A DNA stretch of 64,000 nt, from the NCBI RefSeq assembly GCF_048323655.1, contig NZ_JBLUWW010000002.1, positions 124,001 through 188,000 on the forward strand, in the 5' to 3' direction. The translations under genes were made by a program, and so were the position numbers. The notes beneath the pieces are model-generated. The model was given only the letters and a program-made list of their open reading frames with translations, searched no databases and had not been told where the DNA came from. Source of the DNA: Salinimicrobium soli (GTDB taxonomy: Bacteria; Bacteroidota; Bacteroidia; Flavobacteriales; Flavobacteriaceae). Of the stretch, positions 1-7,823 are shown piece after piece; position 1 is the stretch's first letter, and each line of letters starts with the position of its first letter.

Positions 1-1
1 C

Positions 2-1615
2 CGTGGCTCTAACGGAGTAGGGTATACCGCCTATCCCGATAACCTCATTGAAAAATTCGTCGAGCAGGCATGGGAGAACGGGATCGATGTCTTCCGGATC
101 TTTGACAGTCTCAACTGGATGAAATCTATTGCTCCGTGTATTGAATATGTGCGTAACCGTACCGATGGTCTGGCAGAGGGAACTATCTGCTATACCGGTG
201 ATATAATGGATCCAAAAGAAACCAAATACAATCTCGAGTACTATATTCAGCTTGGTAAGGATATAGAAAATGCCGGGGCACATATCCTGGCAATTAAAGA
301 TATGGCGGGGATCCTGAAGCCCGATGCCGCTTACGAGCTGGTCGCCAATCTTAAATCGCGGATCAATATTCCGTTGCACCTGCATACCCATGACACCTCT
401 TCGATTCAGGCGGCAACGTATTTGAAAGCTGTAGAGGCAGGAGTGGATGTTATCGATGTCGCACTGGGTGGCCTTTCCGGACTTACTTCGCAGCCCAACT
501 TCAATTCCATTGTAGAAATGCTGAGATTCCACGATCGGGGCAGACCAATAGACACCAACAAACTCAATGAATATTCCAATTACTGGGAAGCAGTACGACG
601 CTATTATTTTCCATTTGAATCCGGATTAAAAGCCGGAACGGGAGAAGTCTACAAGCATGAGATTCCGGGAGGACAGTATTCAAACCTTAAACCACAGGCC
701 GAATCCTTAGGACTTGCAGATCGTTTTCATGAGATCACCGAGATGTATGGAAAAGTAAATGAACTATTTGGGGATATCATTAAAGTTACGCCGAGTTCGA
801 AAGTGGTCGGGGACATGGCGCAGTATCTTGTAAGTAACAATCTTACCATTGAAGATGTACTCGAAAAAGGGGAGGAGATCTCCTTTCCGCAGTCAGTGGT
901 GAGCTATTTCAGGGGAGACCTGGGACAACCTTATGGAGGTTTTCCTCAAAAGATCCAGAAGATCGTGTTGAAGGATGAAAAGCCCTATACCGAAAGACCG
1001 AATGCCCATCTTGAACCCATCGATTTTGAAAAGGAATATTCCGAGTTTGAAAAAATGTTCGGGGAAGGACTGGGTAGGGAACTTCAGATAACCGATTTTC
1101 TTTCTTACAAGTTGTATCCCAAAGTATTTACTGATTTCTATAACCATCAGGTTCAGTACGGCAATGTGATCAATATACCCACTAAGAACTTTTTCTACGG
1201 AATGGAACCGGGAGAAGAGATCATTGTAGAACTTGATAAAGGAAAGACGCTGCTCATCGAGTTCATTTCTGAAAGCGAAGCGAATGAAGACGGAATAGCC
1301 AAGGTCTTTTTCAAGGTGAACGGGCAGACCCGCGCGGTAGAAGTGCAGGATAGATCTGTGAAAGTGGAAAAAGTAGTACACCAAAAGGTCGACAAGAATG
1401 ACAAGAAACAGGTGGGCGCACCTCTACAGGGTGCATTGTCCAATATCCAGGTGAAGGCTGGTGACAGCGTTGAGAAAAATCAGCCGCTGTTTGTGATCGA
1501 AGCCATGAAAATGGAAACTACCATTACCGCGAATACTGCCGGGGAAGTGGAAAAAGTGGTGCTAAAAGAAGGCACTATGGTCTTTGCTGATGATCTGGTG
1601 GTGGTCATGAAGTAA
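2..1615 (+). CDS. pyc: Pyruvate carboxylase, C-terminal part (5' end outside window)
   Basis: The reading frame is open from base 2, and the ATG at 119 is internal. It encodes the end of the carboxyltransferase barrel (GYTAYP and DVFRIFDSLN motifs, then HLHTHDT, the usual metal/biotin region) followed by the pyruvate carboxylase tetramerisation region and a biotin carrier domain. The biotinylation site is the Lys in EAMKMET near residue 462 counted from the internal ATG. The family carboxylates pyruvate to oxaloacetate in the cytoplasm, using biotin and ATP, and replenishes the TCA cycle. The N-terminal biotin carboxylase domain must lie upstream of the window. The gene ends cleanly in TAA. 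Identity is secure; only completeness is unknown. Confidence 0.97.
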   Translation, partial: RGSNGVGYTAYPDNLIEKFVEQAWENGIDVFRIFDSLNWMKSIAPCIEYVRNRTDGLAEGTICYTGDIMDPKETKYNLEYYIQLGKDIENAGAHILAIKDMAGILKPDAAYELVANLKSRINIPLHLHTHDTSSIQAATYLKAVEAGVDVIDVALGGLSGLTSQPNFNSIVEMLRFHDRGRPIDTNKLNEYSNYWEAVRRYYFPFESGLKAGTGEVYKHEIPGGQYSNLKPQAESLGLADRFHEITEMYGKVNELFGDIIKVTPSSKVVGDMAQYLVSNNLTIEDVLEKGEEISFPQSVVSYFRGDLGQPYGGFPQKIQKIVLKDEKPYTERPNAHLEPIDFEKEYSEFEKMFGEGLGRELQITDFLSYKLYPKVFTDFYNHQVQYGNVINIPTKNFFYGMEPGEEIIVELDKGKTLLIEFISESEANEDGIAKVFFKVNGQTRAVEVQDRSVKVEKVVHQKVDKNDKKQVGAPLQGALSNIQVKAGDSVEKNQPLFVIEAMKMETTITANTAGEVEKVVLKEGTMVFADDLVVVMK

Positions 1616-1675
1616 TTTCGGCATGAATTCTGAAGTCTGTTAGATGCACGTGTAATTTCTAAAACTTTTTGTCTT

Positions 1676-2347
1676 TTGTCTGAAGAACTGTTTCATCATA
1701 TCCATCCTTATCCTCCTTTTGTTCCTGAAAATGCTACCAAACTCATAGTGGGTACTTTACCGCCTCCGCGTTTCACGACCCGTGATCTTAAAGAAGACGA
1801 CGTGGATTTTTGCTACGGAAGCCGCGACGGACTCCTATGGCAGGTGATAGACCGGGTATTCGATCTGGACCTGAAATTTGAAAATACTCCTGAAGCTGTT
1901 GAAGAACGGAAGAAATTCCTCGCCAGTAAGGGGATTGGGATCTGTGATACGGTGGAAAGTTGCAGAAGAGAGAAAGTAGATGCTTCAGATCTTGGAATGC
2001 TGGAAGTGGAATTAAGGGATCTCATTAAGATCCTTCGGAAACATGAAAAAATCGATACCTTATTATTTACCGGCGGGAACAGTAAGAACGGCCCCGAATT
2101 TTTCTTCCGTCGCCTTTTGCAGGAGTACGATATGAAGCTAAAAGTTATTTCCAATACAGTTCCAAGGATACACCAGTTTCTACTGGACGGGAGATCGATA
2201 AACACCGTTTCCCTCACCGCCCCATCAGGGTCGGCCAATCGGGCTATTGGCAGCATGCAACTGTACAAAGACTTAAAAAAACAAAACCCTGACTTCAATA
2301 CAATTGATTTCAGGGTCTTGCAGTACCGTCAGTTCTTAGAGAACTAA
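1676..2347 (+). CDS. Uracil-DNA glycosylase superfamily protein (TDG/MUG-like fold)
   Basis: This 223-residue cytoplasmic protein starts at a TTG codon at 1676, since no ATG gives a full-length product. The N-terminal segment KLIVGTLPPP resembles the catalytic-loop strand of the uracil-DNA glycosylase superfamily. The middle TLLFTGGNSKNG and the late SPSG/TAPSGSANR segment fit the second and third conserved regions (the usual base-binding and leucine-loop areas). It would remove damaged or mispaired bases or act as an inactive relative; I cannot confirm a catalytic Asp/Asn. Its stop overlaps the end of the convergent bTHX gene by four bases, so the two genes share a 3' boundary. Family call moderate, function uncertain. 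Confidence 0.7.
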   Translation: MSEELFHHIHPYPPFVPENATKLIVGTLPPPRFTTRDLKEDDVDFCYGSRDGLLWQVIDRVFDLDLKFENTPEAVEERKKFLASKGIGICDTVESCRREKVDASDLGMLEVELRDLIKILRKHEKIDTLLFTGGNSKNGPEFFFRRLLQEYDMKLKVISNTVPRIHQFLLDGRSINTVSLTAPSGSANRAIGSMQLYKDLKKQNPDFNTIDFRVLQYRQFLEN

Positions 2348-2478
2348 ACGGGTTCTTTTTCCTGGGGATTTTTGATCTTTTGCGGACTTACTTTGAATTT
2401 CTTTCTTTTTGGTCGCAATTTGCCATAGCTGTTAATGGCAATTTTTCCCCGTTTGGTCTTTTTATCGCCTTTTCCCAT
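2344..2478 (-). CDS. 30S ribosomal protein bTHX (small basic ribosomal protein)
   Basis: This 44-residue, very basic protein begins MGKGDKKTKRGKI, followed by a Gly-rich turn and a run RPKRKK. That is the signature of bTHX, a small protein first known from Thermus 30S subunits and common in Bacteroidota, where it sits in a cavity of the 16S rRNA head. The ATG overlaps the TAA of the preceding small gene (TAATG), implying translational coupling. The 3' end overlaps the end of the UDG-like gene by four bases. The C-terminal tail (about 20 residues, Lys/Pro-rich) is longer than in Thermus. It is easily missed by gene finders because of its size. Confidence 0.85.
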   Translation of the reverse strand: MGKGDKKTKRGKIAINSYGKLRPKRKKFKVSPQKIKNPQEKEPV

Positions 2479-2636
2479 TATTTCTTATTTTTTTGATCTC
2501 TAATGGTTTTATCGTCAATATCAAAGTCGTTAGTTTCAATGTCGCGGTTTCCAATTTCTCCGCTTAGAGGATCATTGTCGCTACGTCTTTTTCGTGATCT
2601 TTCTTTTTTCTTCTTATTATCTTCAATAATTCCCAT
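2478..2636 (-). CDS. Small charged hypothetical protein upstream of bTHX
   Basis: The 52-residue product from the ATG at 2636 is extremely charged: a Lys/Arg-rich block (DNKKKKERSRKRRSDND) followed by an acidic stretch (ETNDFDIDDKT). The frame also allows a TTG start at 2663. It has no signal peptide or membrane segment and looks disordered. The stop codon overlaps the bTHX start as TAATG, which supports it being a real translated gene in a two-gene unit. A ribosome- or RNA-associated role is plausible from charge and context only. I do not recognise a family. Confidence 0.6.
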   Translation of the reverse strand: MGIIEDNKKKKERSRKRRSDNDPLSGEIGNRDIETNDFDIDDKTIRDQKNKK

Positions 2637-2717
2637 AACATTCGGTTTTTTGGTTCGATTCAAGATACAAAAAAGTGAACTTTTTAGGTATTAAAGACTT
2701 GTTAATAAGGGGATTGA

Positions 2718-3491
2718 TCACCGGATGGAACTCACAAAATCTTCAATTTTTTCCGTTCCGTTCTTTTCCAGGTGTTTAATAAATGCGCTGCCAATAATGG
2801 CGCCGCTCGTGGTTTGGGTTGCCTGCCGGAAAGTTTTGTCATTATTGATCCCAAATCCCACAATAAGAGGGGTTTTTAATTCCATTTTTGACACCCTTTC
2901 AAAATATTCTTTTTGCTGTTCTCCAAACCCTTCAGTAGATCCAGTCACACTTGCGCTGCTCACCATATAAATAAATCCTTCGGAAGCATCATCAATAGCC
3001 CTGATTCGCTCTTCGGAAGTTTGAGGCGTGATAAGAAACACAGGTAACAATCCATACCTGTCAAAAATGGTTTTGTAGTGGGTCTTATATTCTTCCAGCG
3101 GAAGGTCAGGAATTATCAACCCATCAATGCCTGCTTCCTTACATTTTTTGCAAAATTTTTCCACTCCGTACTGAAGGATAGGATTGAAATAACCCATGAT
3201 CAATAAGGGAATGGATACCGAATTCCTGATATCTTTAAGCTGCTCAAATAACCTGGTGGTGGTCATTCCATTTTTCAATGCTACCTGCGAACTCTCCTGG
3301 ATGGTCGGTCCGTCGGCTAAAGGATCGCTAAACGGAAGTCCGATCTCCAGCATATCCACACCACTTTTTTCCAGCTTCTTTATAATTGTGCCCGTATCTT
3401 CAGGTTCCGGAAATCCTGCCGTAAAATAGATCGACAGTAATTTTTCCCCTTTTTGGGTCTGCTGTTGTATTCTTTGATTGATTCTGTTCAT
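2718..3491 (-). CDS. trpA: Tryptophan synthase alpha chain
   Basis: This 257-residue TIM barrel cleaves indole-3-glycerol phosphate to indole and glyceraldehyde-3-phosphate; the indole is channelled to the beta chain. The catalytic Glu lies in DMLEIGLPFSDPLADGP (loop 2 with the second catalytic Asp). A phosphate-binding GFGINN segment and a GSAFIKHL end are also present. Length is normal for the family. It is the last gene of trpEGDCFBA. It is separated from trpB by 55 bases that contain a 31-base hairpin, so its expression level may be tuned separately. No clear T-rich terminator follows it. Confidence 0.97.
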   Translation of the reverse strand: MNRINQRIQQQTQKGEKLLSIYFTAGFPEPEDTGTIIKKLEKSGVDMLEIGLPFSDPLADGPTIQESSQVALKNGMTTTRLFEQLKDIRNSVSIPLLIMGYFNPILQYGVEKFCKKCKEAGIDGLIIPDLPLEEYKTHYKTIFDRYGLLPVFLITPQTSEERIRAIDDASEGFIYMVSSASVTGSTEGFGEQQKEYFERVSKMELKTPLIVGFGINNDKTFRQATQTTSGAIIGSAFIKHLEKNGTEKIEDFVSSIR

Positions 3492-3511
3492 TCTATTGTT
3501 TTGTTTATTTA

Positions 3512-3542
3512 GACCTGCAAGGTCTTCAAGACCTTGTAGGTC
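3512..3542. repeat. Intergenic palindrome between trpB and trpA
   Basis: Two 13-base arms, GACCTGCAAGGTC and GACCTTGTAGGTC, are separated by TTCAA and pair with a single G-U. It is of the interspersed palindromic type often seen between flavobacterial genes (general knowledge). It may act as a processing or attenuation signal inside the operon. Confidence 0.7.
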
Positions 3543-3546
3543 CGTT

Positions 3547-4728
3547 TTACAAGTTGAAATAATCGATGTACGTATTCAGATCCTTATCCCCACGTCCTGA
3601 AAGGTTGATAACCATGACATCTTCAGGCTTAAATTTACGGGTCTCAAAAATGGCTAAAGCGTGTGCTGTTTCTATAGCAGGAATGATACCTTCCAGTTTT
3701 GAAAGCACCAGCCCGGCTGCCATAGCTTCTTTGTCAGTGATCGAAATAAATTCTCCCCGTCCGGTGCGGAATAGATTCGCATGCATGGGACCCACTCCGG
3801 GATAATCCAGTCCGGCAGAAATTGAATACGGTTCGGTGATCTGTCCGTCATCGGTTTGCATCAATAAGGTCTTGCTTCCGTGGATGATGCCTTCTTTTCC
3901 AAGGGCAGAAGTAGCCGCACTCTTTCCTGTGTTCACGCCTTCCCCGGCGGCTTCCACCGCGATGATCCCCACATCTTCATTGTCAAGATAATGATAATAG
4001 ATCCCGGCTGCATTACTGCCGCCGCCCACACATGCCACTACAAAATCCGGAGCTTCGCGTCCTTCTTTTTCCTTCAGCTGCATTTTTACCTCTTCAGAAA
4101 TCACACTTTGAAAGCGGGCCACCATATCGGGGTAGGGATGGGGTCCAACCACAGATCCTATGATATAATGGGTGTCCACCGGATTATTGATCCAGTCCCT
4201 GATCGCTTCATTGGTAGCATCCTTCAAAGTGCGGCTTCCCGATTTTGCAGGAACCACCTTGGCACCGAGCATTTTCATTCTGGCCACGTTTGGAGCCTGT
4301 CGCTCAATATCAATTTCACCCATATATACAATGCACTCCAGTCCCATAAGGGCACAAACTGTAGCCGTGGCCACTCCGTGCTGACCGGCACCGGTTTCGG
4401 CGATGATCCGGGTTTTGCCCAGTCTTTTCGCCATCAGGATCTGCCCGATGGTGTTATTCACCTTGTGAGCCCCGGTATGACAGAGGTCTTCCCGTTTTAA
4501 GTAGATCCTGGTGTTATATTTTTTACTGAAACGTTCGGCAAAATAAAGTGGCGTTGGTCGGCCCACATAATCCTTCAGCAGCTGTTTAAATTCCTTTTGA
4601 AAAGAATCTTCCTTCATGATCTGCAGATAGCGAGACCGCAGTTCTTCTACATTAGGGTACAGCATTTCGGGAATGAAGGCCCCGCCAAAATCTCCGTAAT
4701 AACCTTTTTCGTTTACTTGATAACTCAT
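3547..4728 (-). CDS. trpB: Tryptophan synthase beta chain
   Basis: This 393-residue PLP enzyme condenses indole with L-serine to form tryptophan. The PLP lysine is in KREDLCHTGAHKVNNTIGQ (the Lys of HKVNN). The phosphate-binding loop GGGSNAAG and the C-terminal NLSGRGDKD are intact. Length matches the TrpB1 type that pairs with TrpA. It lies 15 bases downstream of trpF and shares the operon transcript. Nothing is missing from the catalytic set I can see. Confidence 0.98.
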   Translation of the reverse strand: MSYQVNEKGYYGDFGGAFIPEMLYPNVEELRSRYLQIMKEDSFQKEFKQLLKDYVGRPTPLYFAERFSKKYNTRIYLKREDLCHTGAHKVNNTIGQILMAKRLGKTRIIAETGAGQHGVATATVCALMGLECIVYMGEIDIERQAPNVARMKMLGAKVVPAKSGSRTLKDATNEAIRDWINNPVDTHYIIGSVVGPHPYPDMVARFQSVISEEVKMQLKEKEGREAPDFVVACVGGGSNAAGIYYHYLDNEDVGIIAVEAAGEGVNTGKSAATSALGKEGIIHGSKTLLMQTDDGQITEPYSISAGLDYPGVGPMHANLFRTGRGEFISITDKEAMAAGLVLSKLEGIIPAIETAHALAIFETRKFKPEDVMVINLSGRGDKDLNTYIDYFNL

Positions 4729-4743
4729 ATTATGTTCTTTAAT

Positions 4744-5394
4744 TCAGGAAAGCAGGCTTTCTCTGAAAATCTTTAATTTTTTTGCATCCTTAAGTGCCGG
4801 TTCGGTTTCAAATCTGCTGTTGACGTCTACCCCATAGAAGATCCCTTGTTTGTTCTGCTGCTCAAAAAACTGATGAAGTTCTTTAATTTCTGAGACCCCT
4901 TCAGGACCAATGCCGCCGCTCAAAAAGAACGGAACTGTAGATGGATATTTTTTGAGGATCTCCCAGTCAAAGCTGATCCCATTTCCACCTTTGTTCTTTC
5001 CTTTGGTGTCAAAAAGGAAGAAATCCACGACTCCTTCGTAAGGCTCAAGTTCCGAGAAATCGAAATCTTCACCTACTGAAAAAACCTTGATCAATTCCAC
5101 ATTTTTGGGAAGTGAATTCTTCAGCTCCCTGCAAAACTGCGGACTTTCATTGCCATGCAGTTGAATTGCTGAAAGCTTATACTCCTGTTGCCTTTTCAGA
5201 ATATAATCCGCGGAAGCATCTACAAAAACGCCGGTCTTTTTAATGGAAGCATTAGTTTCAGGAATAACTTCATTGACATGCCGGGGAGATTTTTCAAAAA
5301 AGATAAGTCCCAGGTAATCGGGTTTTAATTCCGCCACCTCCCGGATGTTACCGGGATCTCTCATTCCGCAGACTTTCAGCTTGAGGGAATTCAT
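4744..5394 (-). CDS. trpF: Phosphoribosylanthranilate isomerase
   Basis: This 216-residue barrel performs the Amadori rearrangement of N-phosphoribosylanthranilate to CdRP. The start KVCGMRDPGNI carries the catalytic Cys, and the catalytic Asp is in the DTKG region (FLFDTKGKNKGG). LSGGIGPEG and GVDVNSRFE bind the phosphate. Its ATG overlaps the trpC stop as ATGA, indicating coupled translation. TrpF is separate here, not fused to TrpC as in enteric bacteria. Confidence 0.96.
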   Translation of the reverse strand: MNSLKLKVCGMRDPGNIREVAELKPDYLGLIFFEKSPRHVNEVIPETNASIKKTGVFVDASADYILKRQQEYKLSAIQLHGNESPQFCRELKNSLPKNVELIKVFSVGEDFDFSELEPYEGVVDFFLFDTKGKNKGGNGISFDWEILKKYPSTVPFFLSGGIGPEGVSEIKELHQFFEQQNKQGIFYGVDVNSRFETEPALKDAKKLKIFRESLLS

Positions 5395-6185
5395 TGGTTC
5401 TCTTTGTTTAATTGCTGCATGAAGGCCGCAAAACTTGCTCCCGGATCTTCTGTCTTCATGAAATTTCCACCGATAAGGAAGCCTTGAAAACCACTTTTTT
5501 GAAGCTCCAGGATCGCAGCCGTATCGCTGATACCGCTTTCAGAAACCTTCACATACTCTTCAGGGATGGCTGCTGCCAGCTCTTTGCTGGTGTTAAGATC
5601 TACTTCAAAGGTCTTGAGATTACGGTTGTTCACACCCACCATATCTATTTCGGGCATTAGTGAATTGTCCAACTCTTCCCGGTTGTGCACTTCCAGTAAA
5701 ACTTCCAGTCCCAGCTCTTTCGCCAGTTTGGAAAATTTTTCGATCTGTTTTTCGTTCAAAAGGGCCGCTATAAGCAGGATAACATCTGCACCCATGGCTT
5801 TGGCTTCGTAGATCTGGTATTCATCGATCACGAAATCCTTCCGAAGCAATGGGAGCTTAACACTCTCCCGGGCCAGGGAAAGATCTTCCATGCCTCCACC
5901 AAAGTAGGCTTCATCGGTTAGTACAGAAATACCGGCCGCTCCAAATTTCTCATAGGCCTTTACGATCTCCTCCACTTCGGCTTCCGGATTGAGGTCGGGA
6001 TGGGAAGGGGAACGTCGCTTGAATTCTGCTATAATTCCGGCAGGGGATTTTCGCAGGTTTTCGCTCAAAGAGATACATTTTCTTTTGAAGTGTGGCAAAA
6101 GCTGTAAAACTTCCACCGGAACTTCTTCTTTTTGAGTGGCTACTTCCACCCGTTTATCTGCTGCTATTTTTTCAAGAATATTCAT
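5391..6185 (-). CDS. trpC: Indole-3-glycerol phosphate synthase
   Basis: The start is the ATG at 6185 (MNILEKIAADKR); the frame continues upstream as an open shadow over trpD, which is not part of the protein. The product has 264 residues. Motifs include AEFKRRSPSH (catalytic Lys), LRKDFVID (second catalytic Lys), VGVNNRNLKTFEVD and SESGISD, all typical of IGPS. It closes the indole ring of CdRP with loss of CO2 and water. It starts ten bases after trpD and overlaps trpF by four bases. Confidence 0.96.
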   Translation of the reverse strand: MNILEKIAADKRVEVATQKEEVPVEVLQLLPHFKRKCISLSENLRKSPAGIIAEFKRRSPSHPDLNPEAEVEEIVKAYEKFGAAGISVLTDEAYFGGGMEDLSLARESVKLPLLRKDFVIDEYQIYEAKAMGADVILLIAALLNEKQIEKFSKLAKELGLEVLLEVHNREELDNSLMPEIDMVGVNNRNLKTFEVDLNTSKELAAAIPEEYVKVSESGISDTAAILELQKSGFQGFLIGGNFMKTEDPGASFAAFMQQLNKENQ

Positions 6186-6195
6186 AATGTCATTT

Positions 6196-7191
6196 TTAGG
6201 CCTGGCTAAGGCGTTGCAGGTTTTTGAAAGCTGTGAGAGCTTTTCCTGAAAGTAAGGCTTCTTTTGCCAAACTAAATGCTTTTTCAAGGCTGGTGTTCTG
6301 AGCCGTTTTAATGGCCATTCCTGCATTGGCACAAACTACATTGTTCTGGGCTTCGGTGCCTTTTCCCTCCAGGATATTTACAAAGATGGCGGCGGCAGAA
6401 GCCACGGAATCGCCTCCTGAAATTGCAGAGGCCTCAATAGGTTGAAGTCCGAAATCCTGTGGTTTCAACATTCCTTCGGAAGAATTCGAGATGGTTTTAG
6501 TGTTTCCGGTGAGCGAGATCTCATCATACCCATCCAGAGCGTGTAAAATGGTAAAATTCTTATCAGTTTTTTGATAGAGATAGCCATACATCCTGGCCAG
6601 TTCCAAATTAAATACTCCCACTACCTGGTTTTTCGGAAAAGCCGGGTTCACCATAGGTCCCAACATATTGAAAAATGTCTTTACCGAAAGGGATTTTCTG
6701 ATGGGGGCCACATTCTTCATGGCTGGGTGAAACAGCGCCGCGTGTAAAAAGCAGATCCCGGCTTCGTCCATACTTCTTTTTAGAAAATCTTCTTCCTTAC
6801 TGAACCTGATGCCCAGGTGTTCCATGACATTTGAACTTCCGCAGCCCGAAGAAACCCCGTAATTTCCGTGCTTGGCCACGGGAACGCCTGCACCTGCTGT
6901 CACGAACGAAGCTAATGTTGAAATATTAAAAGTATCCTTTCCGTCACCTCCCGTTCCGCAGAGGTCAATGGGATCATAATCTCCCAGATCGACCGGAAGG
7001 CACAGTTCCAATAACGCATCCCGAAATCCTTCCAGCTCTTCCAGGGTAATGCTACGCATCATATAAACTGTGAGAAAGGCGGCTATCTGACTTTCGTTAT
7101 AAGCCCCGCTTGAGATATTCACCAATACCGCCCTGGCTTCCTCTTTGGAAATGGTCTCGTGGTTGATCAGTCTGTTTAGTAATTCTTTCAT
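6196..7191 (-). CDS. trpD: Anthranilate phosphoribosyltransferase
   Basis: This 331-residue enzyme transfers phosphoribose from PRPP to anthranilate. The PRPP-binding GTGGDGKDTFNIST motif, the KHGNYGVSSGCGSSNV segment (anthranilate pocket) and the later NMLGPMVNP are intact. Three bases separate it from trpG. TrpD is a stand-alone enzyme here, not fused to the amidotransferase. Confidence 0.97.
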   Translation of the reverse strand: MKELLNRLINHETISKEEARAVLVNISSGAYNESQIAAFLTVYMMRSITLEELEGFRDALLELCLPVDLGDYDPIDLCGTGGDGKDTFNISTLASFVTAGAGVPVAKHGNYGVSSGCGSSNVMEHLGIRFSKEEDFLKRSMDEAGICFLHAALFHPAMKNVAPIRKSLSVKTFFNMLGPMVNPAFPKNQVVGVFNLELARMYGYLYQKTDKNFTILHALDGYDEISLTGNTKTISNSSEGMLKPQDFGLQPIEASAISGGDSVASAAAIFVNILEGKGTEAQNNVVCANAGMAIKTAQNTSLEKAFSLAKEALLSGKALTAFKNLQRLSQA

Positions 7192-7194
7192 GTT

Positions 7195-7821
7195 CTAAGC
7201 TTCAGGGTTTGAGTTTTCATCCTTTTCAAAAATGTCATTTTTGACCCAGTTCTCAAGGATCTTCTTACCATGTGGAGTGAGCACTGATTCCGGATGGAAT
7301 TGCACCCCGCGAACGTCAAATGTTTTATGACGAAGGCTCATGATCTGTCCGTTCTCATCAAAGGAGGTAGCCTCGAGGCACTCCGGAAGTTGATTTTCTA
7401 CCACCCACGAATGGTACCTTCCCACCTCCATTTCAGGATCCAGGGAATGGAATAAAGGTTCATCTGTCACACAGACCTTAATTTTTGAGGAAACTCCGTG
7501 AAAAACATCTTTCAGGTTGATGATCCTGCCTCCAAACACTTCCCCAATGGCCTGCTGCCCGAGACAAACTCCTAAAATGCTCTTTTTGGAAGCGTAGGTA
7601 GAAATGATCTTTTTAAGCAGTCCTGCTTCATCGGGAATTCCGGGGCCGGGAGACAGTAAGATCTTATCGTATTGTTCCACTTCTTCCAGATCCAGTTCGT
7701 TGTTCCTGCGGACGGTCACTTCGCAGTCCATTTCTTCAAGGTAATGCACCAGGTTATAGACAAAAGAATCGTAATTGTCAATGACCAAAACCCGGGTCTT
7801 TTTATTTTCTCTAGTTGTCAT
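7195..7821 (-). CDS. trpG: Anthranilate synthase component II (glutamine amidotransferase)
   Basis: This 208-residue class I amidotransferase hydrolyses glutamine and passes ammonia to TrpE. The nucleophile is in GVCLGQQAIGE, with the His/Glu pair in QFHPES and an oxyanion LLSPGPG segment. The C-terminal tail (VKNDIFEK) is encoded by a perfect palindrome of the interspersed repeat family described separately, which suggests the tail was extended by such an element. It starts two bases after trpE. In some bacteria the same subunit also serves PabB; that cannot be told here. Confidence 0.95.
   Translation of the reverse strand: MTTRENKKTRVLVIDNYDSFVYNLVHYLEEMDCEVTVRRNNELDLEEVEQYDKILLSPGPGIPDEAGLLKKIISTYASKKSILGVCLGQQAIGEVFGGRIINLKDVFHGVSSKIKVCVTDEPLFHSLDPEMEVGRYHSWVVENQLPECLEATSFDENGQIMSLRHKTFDVRGVQFHPESVLTPHGKKILENWVKNDIFEKDENSNPEA
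7227..7243. repeat. Palindrome CAAAAATGTCATTTTTG inside the 3' end of trpG
   Basis: A perfect inverted repeat with 8-base arms around one base, identical to the copy at 30055-30071 (the shared match extends to ...GAC). Here it encodes part of the TrpG tail. Confidence 0.65.
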
Positions 7822-7823
7822 GA

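Noticed and set aside
3880..4500. 206-codon plus-strand open frame over trpB
   Set aside because: Shadow of the conserved trpB gene on the other strand; composition and motifs belong to trpB.
6186..6332. Longer trpC start extending into trpD
   Set aside because: The extension is an out-of-frame reading of the trpD 3' end; IGPS proteins start at the MNILEKI-type segment.
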